Translations under genes and position numbers: made by a program
Notes under the pieces: generated by a model
Databases searched by the model: none
The model's input: the letters and a program-made list of their open reading frames with translations, nothing else
Told to the model about the DNA's origin: nothing
NCBI RefSeq assembly: GCF_021917145.1
Contig: NW_025813705.1
Span: 519,501 to 583,500 of the forward strand
From: Hypomesus transpacificus
Lineage: Eukaryota; Chordata; Actinopteri; Osmeriformes; Osmeridae
Direction of reading: 5' to 3'
DNA: 64,000 nt
Shown: piece by piece, positions 55,815 to 64,000 of the stretch
Layout of the letters: each line of letters opens with the position of its first letter
Numbering within the stretch: the first letter of the stretch is position 1

Positions 55815-56200
55815 TGTGTGTGTGTGTGTGTGTGCTTCTGTGAGTTATGGTGTGTGCATACATGAGAACAAGACAAAATAAATCCCTCCCCTTGTCTTGT
55901 TTAGAATGTCTGTGGTGATTGGGAGGAATCAAGGATGGATTTGAGGTCACATGTGAAAGATTCATTCATTGAAATGATGGTTGTAAATCCACTGTATTCA
56001 ACGGCTGGTACCATCTTTTAGTGTGTACAGTATCAGCTTTGTTTGACGCATTGTTAAACTATGTTCTGTCTAAAGTATGAAAGTCTGTCATTCTTCCCCT
56101 CATATGTCATGTTTGTTAAAATTGGCGAGGACTTGTGCAAAATATATCATTCATGTAAATGAGTGGCATTTTTAATAAATCACGTTTTGAGACGTCAGTG
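55815..56200 (+). other. rbm28: rbm28 3' UTR
   Basis: It starts with a short TG repeat. Two candidate AATAAA signals stand at 55877-55882 and 56174-56179; the first is nearer and sits in AAAATAAATCC. Confidence 0.6.
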
Positions 56201-56329
56201 ATGTGCATCTCTGGATTTTCTGTAAATGTATTACATTGTTAGTTTTACTGTCTCATGCACAGAAATAACTTGTGCACAGAAACAGTGTGCTCAAATAAGT
56301 GCTCAAATAACAGCACTGGGAGGACAAGT

Positions 56330-57073
56330 AAAAACATTGATGAATTTATTTATTTTATTAAAATGTCTGACATTAAATAAGAAACCTTGCTTCAATGTAA
56401 AAAAATATCACACATTCTCAATGTAGAAAATATTTTGGCATAAATATGTATGCATATTATTAATTGTTATAGATCGACCTTTTACATTGCTGTGGAAGTA
56501 GTCACAATGCATAATAATTTACTTTCTAACTAAACCAACACACATGTTTTTTTCCCCATGTTTTGCTCTGAGAAAAATATATGGTTTCCTGGCATGGGCC
56601 AGTCTGGCTTTCAGGAAACCCTGTATGACATCACCATTCAGTCACGCCTCCATATTTGGTGTGTGCGTGTGTAGTGCAGTTTGTGTGTCTTATACTGGTG
56701 TCTTTTTTTCCTTCTTTTTTCCCAAGCCCTAGTTAGTTGTCCCACAAATGCATTCACCAGCTGTGGCTGCTGGTAGAATCAAAGCCTGTTTTGGAATCAA
56801 CAACACTTCCGTTACTGGTACCACGCTACCTTCTCTAAAGATTGGTACATAGCATCACTATCCAATGTAAACATTGCGAATGGAAAGTATAAAAAAAAAG
56901 TTAGAAAGTGCCTTGTGTTCTGTTCTGTAACAAATACCTTGTTCAAGTTATATGGAATAAAACATATGTCCAAAAGTCTCCACAAATGGTTTGCAGCTCC
57001 GGAAGGAACTGCTCATTCTGTGTACTCAGCGATTCCCTGGCTGGTGAAAAGACTGCCACCGAGTCTAGGATGC
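56330..57073 (-). other. lep: Leptin 3' UTR
   Basis: This is a non-coding stretch after the leptin stop. Minus-strand AATAAA signals fall in the TTTATTTATT run at about 56345-56354, which would place the end near 56330, facing the rbm28 3' end. Confidence 0.5.
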
Positions 57074-57566
57074 CTACTTCTTCTCCAGGTCTTTCAGTTC
57101 AGTGGTTGAGCAGGTCTGGAGCTTGTTCAGATGGTTCTTCAGGCCAGACAGGAAGCTCCCGAGCTTCCTCAAGACCACAATGCTTTTGCTTTCTGGAAAC
57201 CTCTTGTGAGACTCCAGCTCGTTTTCTTCCCAAGCTGTGTGCTGTGTCCCTGGGCACATCTTCTCCAGCCAGGTCTTCAGACAGTCGACAGACACGTTGA
57301 GCTGGCTGAGCCCCTCCTGAGGCAGGCTCCGCAGCAGAACCTGGTAGGTCCCTATGACCTCCACGATGGAGGAGAGCCCCTCCAGATGCTTCTCTGTGGA
57401 GGGATCCAGACTTCCACCCACTAGCTGAGAAGACGTCAACTGTTGGAGAGAACCATACGTTCTTACTTCATGCCACATGACTCAGTGGACAGTACATTAA
57501 AATCAACCCATATTTTTCCTTTGCACTGGGCTGGACTTCAAAAATCTAGATGATGCATAATAGTTC

Positions 57567-57605
<39 letters not shown>

Positions 57606-57757
57606 ACCTTGTTAATAAGTGCCTCTATCATGACCACTAGGTGTCCTGCCTCGCTTGTGGCTTTGCTCCTCATAATGACTGGTGAGAGAGAAGCTCCTGT
57701 TCCTATGGTGAGCCGGGCCAGCAGAGAGGAGAGGAGGAGAGCCAAGGTGCAGTCCAT
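57074..57757 (-). CDS. lep: Leptin
   Basis: Leptin is a secreted four-helix class-I cytokine that signals through the leptin receptor; in fish it affects appetite and metabolism. The coding exons are 57757-57608 (50 codons) and 57439-57074 (122 codons including TAG), 171 aa in all. The single phase-0 intron splits the end of helix A as in other leptins. A signal peptide is visible (MDCTLALLLSSLLARLTIGT). The body shows VVMIEALINK, then IVEVIGTYQVLLRSLPQEGL, which aligns with the human YQQILTSMPS region. The conserved disulfide cysteines are probably the one in SVDCLKTWLEKMC and the one in KLQTCSTTEL near the C-terminus. Adjacency to rbm28 matches human LEP-RBM28. Which fish paralogue (A or B) is not resolved. 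Confidence 0.9.
57567..57605. repeat. (ATTG)n tetranucleotide repeat in leptin intron
   Basis: About nine to ten units of ATTG/GATT abut the donor of leptin coding exon 1, with only a few bases between. The run is a likely length polymorphism. Confidence 0.9.
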
Positions 57758-58438
57758 TCTGGAACCCGGAGCTGTCTGTGCTATGTGGGTATCTGAAGCA
57801 ACACTGAGATGTCTATGGTGGAGAGAAAGGACACATTATTATTATTCTATTAAAAGCATTTTTGGGGGGACATTTTTACCCAATGACATGAAATACACTT
57901 GTAAGCTTTATATGCACGTCAAGAGTAATATCTCCATCTGTCATCAACACCTATCATACCCTTGACTAATGTAGCATGTATGATTGTCCATCATGCCCAG
58001 AACCTTCCTTTGCTTTCAATTTGTCAGCTTAGCTGCACCAATCAATATCTGGCAGGAAAAAAAACAGAGTAGTACTCTGCCCTGCACAAACACAAGTAGC
58101 ACAAGTTTCACTTAATAATATCCCTCATCCTGCCCTGGCAGATCATTCATTCATCTCAACCTCACTGGCTAATATTACACAATGTCTAAATGTAGTGCCA
58201 CAGTTCAATCGAAGCCTCGTCATAGTTGTTTGGCAGTCCAAAGCTCTGCATGTGATCCTGAAATGTGCTGCACTAGTGGAGAGTGGATTTACAGTGGAAG
58301 AGGGAGTCACAGAAATCCAAAAGTAGACAGAGAAGAAAGACAATGTGATGTAGAAAAGTACTGAGTAGATGGAGGGAAACAGCAAAAGAGAGAGAGAGAG
58401 AAAGATGGATGGGATGGGGAGAAAAGAGCGGACCTTAC

Positions 58439-58490
58439 CTTTGAGGGTCTGTGTGTGTGTCAGTGTAAGGCTCTCAGGCCTCTTATAGTA
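58439..58490 (-). promoter_or_regulatory. lep: Leptin TATA box and short non-coding exon 1
   Basis: On the minus strand TACTATAAGA lies at 58490-58481. About 25-30 bases downstream a short transcribed segment ends at a consensus donor TCAAAG|GTAAGG (58439/58438). The acceptor CACAG|ACAGC at 57775 then leads into the coding exon 18 bases before the ATG. A TATA-driven small first exon is usual for leptin genes. Confidence 0.55.
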
Positions 58491-58707
58491 CAGGGCTGTT
58501 GACTCATCTCTTACTCACCTCTCCTTGTTTCTCCCTTCCTCCCCCTTATCACCTTTCCTCCTCCCCTTTCTCTCCCCCTTTCCTCTTCACACACACACAC
58601 AACTCTGTCAGAAAACACACACACACAAACTGGTGACTCCCACTCTCAAATATTTCATTTACGCATAGAAAAAGGGCACCCCTCACCCCCCCCCCCCTCC
58701 CCCCACA

Positions 58708-58784
58708 GCGCACACACACACACACGCACACACACACACGCACACACACACACACACGCACACACACACATACACACACACACA
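58708..58784. repeat. (CA)n microsatellite, interrupted
   Basis: CA dinucleotides with CG interruptions follow a poly-C tract about 58686-58702. A shorter CA run lies at 58585-58603. Confidence 0.85.
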
Positions 58785-59945
58785 GCCACAGCCCTGTGAC
58801 AGGCCTTTCAGCATGTTCTAGTAAACATTGATTGTGTTAAGTTGTGCTGCGTCAGGACTGAGGGACGTCTAGTGTATCTGCAGCCAATGGTGTCATCTCT
58901 GCACTAGGTGTCCCCTACTCTGGGCAGCACAAGCCTGGGAGTGTGGCCTGAGGTCACCGCTATCTGCGTCTACTGGGAGGTGGGTGGGGGTATCAATGTC
59001 ATGACTCCATCGGGCTGTAGACAAGGACTGATAGAGCTTTGAGCTGGGCTGCACCGTTGTTTATGGGTCAACGGCACCTCCCGCGCTCTGACCCACCTCT
59101 GATTAGCCACCCACCCATCCAGCCCACACTAACACACACAACTGTAGAGTTAAGACACTCCTCTGTCCTTAGGTCCAGGGTGGAGAGGTGCTGCATCCGA
59201 ATCTGATGAACTGCTCTGACTCTACCGACGTCAGCGCTGCACGGACACACAGCAACACACCCACACCATGTCGTTTATAAGGAAAGGAAGTCAATGGATT
59301 AGCCATTGAAACTAGAAAACAAGCCCAAATAGATTTAAAATCACACTCAGTCAGACGTCGAGTTTATGCAGTGCAGCACACGCTGACCCTTGCAATGTCA
59401 CAACTGGCTGCCCGATCATGGACTGACCTTCTGAACGAAGAGCCTACAATGGCGACGATGTACAAGTGATGTTCATTTGTATAAATAATGTTCACGTACC
59501 CCTGGACATTCCATCACTGCCATGAAGGACTATGTTTAATAGTTACCGAGTGATGTGTTGAGACATGTATTGTGAAATGTATTGTGTTTTGTGGGTTTCC
59601 ATTTCACTGGTTGTTTCTCCAGTAAAGGAAGGGGGAGGGGGGAGGGTCAGCGAGGGGGTTGTCTACGTCAAAGGGGCGGCTGACACAGGAGTGTGGAAGT
59701 CTGAGCGAGAAGGACTGTGTGACCCCCCTCTGGCAGTTACTGTAACTCCACCATTCCGAACCCACTCACTATCAACTCCATTACCCCTGGGTCATGATTG
59801 CTCCCAGAGCTTTATGAGGGACTGACGACATCCCTTTTTCATTTGAGATGTTGATAGGCATCTTAGCCCCAGGGACTTCTTGTACTTCTAAACCAATATG
59901 GTGTTTAACTGTAAGAACAGATGTAGTGGATCATTTTAGCTGACA

Positions 59946-60218
59946 TTAGCCCTTGTGCTACCTTCGGGTTACGATGACACAAAGGTTCAGAACGACCCAT
60001 CATTGTGCTGCGATAACTTTACCCAGTACAAGAACAAATAGAAAGCATTTTCTTCTAACCGTCGCGCCGTAGGGGGGGGGGGGGGGGGATGTGAGACAGC
60101 CCGACGGTTAAAAGGAAACGCTTCACTTTATTTTTGTATGAGGTAAAGTTGTCGCAACACGTGGGGGGTTTACAATGACTGAAGGGTCACAATGACCCCA
60201 ACATAACTCAAGGGTTAA
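59946..60218. mobile_element. piggyBac-like MITE (273 bp)
   Basis: The left end is TTAG then CCCTTGTGCTACCTTCGGG. The right end, reverse-complemented, is TTAA then CCCTTGAGTTATGTTGGGG. The TTAA target and CCC..GGG ends suit piggyBac. The interior carries GGGTCACAATGACCCC and a poly-G run (about 60072-60088). No transposase. Confidence 0.55.
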
Positions 60219-60518
60219 GGCTTGTAATGTAGGTCTCTCACACCTACATCCACATGGTTGTGTGACAAGCAGGTGTCATTGTAAAGTGTTCACTGTTATC
60301 AATGTATATATATATACGGGAGCAGACTTTTAGCTGGAAGGTGGAGGGTAATATGCCAAAAGGTGTGCATGTTTTAGTTTTTACAGCAGGTACCTCACTG
60401 TAATGCATGTGTCCATTTATGAGACGAGACAGGCTTGTGACAAATTTCCTTCAGGAAAAAGATATGTTTTTAAACATACAAAAAAATTTTTTTAGATCAA
60501 GTTTAGTTTAGGTGACAC

Positions 60519-60577
60519 AGAATCAGAATCAGAATCAGAAATACTTTATTAAACCCCGAAGGGAAACTCTTTGTTAC
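60519..60577 (+). mobile_element. Retroelement 3' tail fragment
   Basis: GAATCAGAATCAGAA is followed by ATACTTTATTAAACCCCGAA and GGGAAACTC. This resembles the common fish retroelement end ACTTTATTAATCCC..GGGAAATT. The family is not certain. Confidence 0.45.
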
Positions 60578-60600
60578 AACGGATGTTAACACGTATGTTA

Positions 60601-60790
60601 GGGAGTCAGGTGGCTGAGCAGGTAGAGCATCGGGCCAGAAATTTGAGGGTTGCCAGTTCAATTCCCGGCCGGTGCACATGGCGTTGTGTTTTTGGGCAAG
60701 GCACTTCACCTTACTTGCCTCGGGGGAATGTCCCTGTACTTGCTGTAAGTCGCTCTGGATAAGAGCGTCTGCTAAATGACTAAATGTAAG
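60601..60790 (+). mobile_element. Full-length tRNA-derived SINE
   Basis: The head GGGAGTCAGGTGGCTGAGCA is followed by a B-box-like GGTTGCCAGTTCAATTCCC, resembling a Leu/Ser-type tRNA. The body contains GGGCAAGGCACTTCACC and GGGGGAATGTCCCTGTACTT. The tail is CTCTGGATAAGAGCGTCTGC then TAAATGACTAAATGTAA. It is the intact form of the tail fragment at 9793-9866. Confidence 0.8.
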
Positions 60791-61169
60791 GTCAATTATT
60801 TTTGCTGTTATGTATGCTCCTTTTGTGTGTGTGTCTGTATCTGTTTATACGGGCCAGCTGGTGCCTGATTTAAATAAATAAAGATATTCAGGGGGGCATC
60901 GAAAACAAAAAAGTCAGTGCTGCTCCTGTTTCTGGGAAGTTATGGCATGAAATCAGATCATTGTTTCCCTTGTGTTTTTCCATTTGATTTTATTTTTATC
61001 TCTGACAAATTGAGGCATTGACAATGCGCAAAAAACATGTTGCTTGAGCAATCTTTCTCTCTTTCGGTGTTACTGGAATCACAAGCCATTAAGGTTGAGG
61101 AATGTAATTCAATCCAGAACGCTTTCCCGACACATCTGTTTTGGAGAAAAAGTTGATAGAGTTGATAGA

Positions 61170-61202
61170 GCTGGTTCCCTAACTGGCAGTTAGGGAACCA
61201 GC
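61170..61202. repeat. Perfect 15-bp hairpin with 3-nt loop
   Basis: GCTGGTTCCCTAACT, loop GGC, then AGTTAGGGAACCAGC. The stem has no mismatch and pairing does not extend outward. Confidence 0.9.
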
Positions 61203-63114
61203 CCAGTGCAGCTTCCTGTTTGAGATGTAATGTTGGCTCTGGCACTTGATTGGCTAATATTGACTTGAAGTGCTCCTTGTTTGAACAGTGGGCAATAATA
61301 GGGGTAGCTGAACAGAAACAACAGTGACAATCAGAGATGTGGGCCTCGAATTTGTAATCCTTGAAGTTCAAATTAGCTTTAAGGATATTTGGACTCTCCA
61401 CACTTGATATCTTACTTGTTCACTTTGATTCTAAATCAGTGTTGTCCATTGAACAGAGAGAGAGACCAACAACTCGCTTATATTTAGTGTTATTGTGTTT
61501 GTAGTTTTTCTATGACACCAAATAAAATAGGACAATCACAAAATCATTGTTTCAGAATGAAATACACTATGTAGTCAGAACAACCTAAACAAAGGCAGCC
61601 TTCAAGGAGAGGAGTAGCCCAGGACTCTTGTCAGACAGTCTCTGTGGATGTTCCAGGACAGTGTCTTACACCATGTTCTCACAGACCTCAGACTTGTGAC
61701 TTCGGGACAACAGGACTTCATGAATAAATCCTCTCACGTGATTTCTGGGAGGTGAGTCACACACCAAAACAAGACAATGCTCAGCTCTTGGTCTAACTGC
61801 TCACTCATGCTCATGCGCTGCATCCATCAAGCGCTGTGATGTAACTGGCTCTTGTGAGGTTTGCTTCAGGAAAAGTAGTCCCGTAGTTAACTCTGCTGCA
61901 GAGGAAAAGTAATGCAGTTACCCGCTTCCGAAATCAGCAGTTTACTGCACCTCAGATTGCGGCCCAAATAAATGATTCACACAGTAACAGACATGTCAAC
62001 TGTTCAAAGGAAACGTTGTGAAGCAGGTCCTTGTGGTTGAATTTCTGAGAAGAAACCAACTCTAAAGGACATCAATCATGATAAGAGATATGCTGTGTTT
62101 TCATTTGTCTTAAACACTTTTTTTGGTTATTAGATTAGGTTATTAGACCATTAGATTCCATTATTTTTACTTTGTTGTTCTGATGCCTTCACTATTGTTA
62201 CCAAATGTAGTAAAACGCAAAAATGGGGACAACTCTATACATAGTGCCCACCGTTTAAAAAAACAAGGGTCATTTATAATAATAATAAAGAAATAGCACA
62301 TTTCTGCAAATAATGTGTTGCTCAAGAAGAGTGGAATGCTTGTAAAAGGCTTGTGAGTGAAGGGTCATCCAATGTCCACCCACTCACCCATCCCCCTTGG
62401 CTGTGAAGTGCGCAGGGACAAGTCATAAAGATATCACATTACAGCACCAATGGCAACATGAAAAAGCAGGAATTCCCTTTAGCAGGAATTGGCTAGGTGA
62501 GTCAGACGTTCCAGGAATTCTGTCGTAGCCAAGCTCTGTGAGGTGGACCGATGGCTTCACCTTCACAGCTCTTTTCTGATGGCTCAGTTCCTGACCGCTG
62601 GGTTGAAGCCTGTGCAGGATGCCGAGTCAGCTTTGCATGGAGGCATCTGAACAACACGTCCAACGGGAGCTTAGCAGAACCACATATTAGAGGCTTTAAG
62701 AATTCGATTGGAGATGCGTGGCTTTACACATATTTGAAGTTTTACATGATGAAAAAAATGCAGCCGTAAGCCTCAATTGTATCACAGGCGTGGAACTGTG
62801 CTCATGAATAATGGAAGAAAGTCTCCTGTCTAAAATGTACTTTTTTGAAGGAAGATTTTGCTTTGTACAACCAGGACTAATGTGTTTATTCTTCAAGCCC
62901 ACCACAGTGCATGTTGCAGTTGTTGCTGCACAAGTTTGATGTATTAGAATGACTACAGTCAGGCTGCAGCCTCTCTAAATCTTAGCGTGCATTACCTAAA
63001 AGTCCACAGCTGGATAAAATACAGGGTTACACATAGAGACCTCTGTCTTTGTGGTCATGGGTGTGGTTGTGCGTGCATTTATGTGTGTTTGTGTCCATGT
63101 GTTCTGGGGGATAT

Positions 63115-63600
63115 TACAGAAAGTGGGTTCGACAAACTGTGAACCTAACCCTGAACTCTGAGTTGATTTACTCCAAAATGAGAAACCCCCACTTTTCGGT
63201 TGCAGAAAAGCTGATATGAATGAGTTAAATCAACTCGGAGTTCGTCCACTCTGAGTTAAGCGCAGGCATGAGAACTATTGAAAGCCAACATCAATAAAGC
63301 TCCGATACCAGGATTCACCATGGCACCCGGCGACAAAAAAACGTCCTATTTCACCACACTTCAGATAGATGTGTTTATACATGTTTATGGTGAATCTGAG
63401 CACATATTACGCAAAAAAGCAACACGGGTGCAGCAGCGTAGGAGAGACAATTGGCGTGGGAGACAATTGCTGGCTGAGTCAATGCTTACATTTGAATGCG
63501 GTAGCCAGTCCATACATTGAACATTTAACCACACTGTCCGTTAATATTACTGGTGAAATAGTGGTGGACTTACTACGAACAGGCCTATAAGCTTGTGATT
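63115..63600 (+). pseudogene. Decayed Harbinger-type element with Myb/SANT-like ORF
   Basis: The left part has repeated and inverted CTCTGAGTT, AACTCGGAGTT and ACTCTGAGTTAA motifs. These are typical of fish Harbinger ends as I remember them. It then opens into an ORF from 63278 (internal ATG 63320) containing KKTSYFTTLQIDVFIHVYGE, then HILRKKATRVQQRRRDNW. This resembles the trihelix/Myb-like DNA-binding protein encoded by Harbinger transposons (FTxxE..L....YxxxxxILxxK....xxxRxxxW). The frame breaks after about 80 codons, so it is a relic. Confidence 0.45.
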
Positions 63601-64000
63601 GTAGCCTATACGTCACTTTGGTTTTAATCATATTTGACATGATACAAAGTAAATATCAGTTGGTGCCTATTTCAACTTGTAGTTGCAGTAACCCCCAACA
63701 GAATGCTTTTCATCACAGCATGATGATGATGATGATTAAGATGATGAAGAGACATTGACTGCTGCCACAGAGATGGATGCAGAGATGCGTAAGTATGGTA
63801 GCTACTGGTAGTTCTCTCCCCATGTAGTAATTTTACAAACTGCATCTCATGAAGCAAGTGCCAAAAACTGACCAAGAGATGGTGTACTGAGAGCAGAAGA
63901 ATAAAGGCTGATCTTGTAATGTAAGTGTCTGCCTCTCATATGCTAACATCTGGAGTATCTGGATGGAGTCTCAATTTGAAGGCTCAGCCTCTCACACATC

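Larger units (their letters stand above)
58500..64000. other. Intergenic region upstream of leptin
   Basis: No cellular gene was recognised. The region holds the mobile-element remnants listed separately, CA repeats and a perfect short hairpin at 61170-61202. Confidence 0.5.

Noticed and set aside
57700-64000. mir-129, expected near leptin from human synteny
   Set aside because: I looked for its mature sequence (CTTTTTGCGGTCTGGGCTTG) and did not see it on either strand in this stretch.

Overview
This window is vertebrate nuclear DNA, almost certainly from a ray-finned (teleost) fish. The genes are split into short GT..AG exons. The sequence carries CA/TG and poly-C/poly-G microsatellites, tRNA-derived SINEs and several short inverted-repeat DNA transposon remnants. 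The proteins read as divergent fish orthologues of human genes. All exon boundaries below were read by eye from splice sites, reading phase and remembered family sequences. No alignment was run.

Layout from left to right: the last three coding exons of a copine (plus strand, 409-1698). Then about 9 kb of AT-rich intergenic DNA with a piggyBac-like MITE, SINE pieces and a hAT-like MITE with another palindromic element nested inside it. Then eif4g2 (DAP5/NAT1, plus, CDS 12931-21543), which starts at a GTG codon and hosts a box C/D RNA of SNORD97 type in intron 12. Then a coiled-coil protein gene I could not name (minus, 23235-26951); a Link-domain receptor, lyve1-like (plus, 29127-31436); rnf141 (plus, 33288-34844); ampd3 (minus, 37089-43225, with possible alternative 5' exons out to about 49.1 kb); rbm28 (plus, 50233-55814); and leptin (minus, 57074-57757, with a TATA-type promoter near 58.48 kb). 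The last 5.5 kb is intergenic with a second piggyBac-like MITE, a full-length SINE and a decayed Harbinger Myb-like ORF.

The gene order joins two human neighbourhoods as I remember them: AMPD3-RNF141-LYVE1-EIF4G2 (11p15.4) and RBM28-LEP (7q32). Three gene pairs converge tail to tail with closely spaced poly(A) signals: eif4g2/coiled-coil gene, rnf141/ampd3 and rbm28/lep.

The most interesting points are: the tRNA-Met-directed C/D RNA in eif4g2; the GTG start, which has an in-frame upstream stop and no rival ATG; 16 exact-length 24-bp tandem repeats translated inside rbm28; an in-frame upstream exon of ampd3; a Link domain without the outer cysteine pair; and the unnamed coiled-coil gene. I saw no CRISPR, prokaryotic or viral feature.
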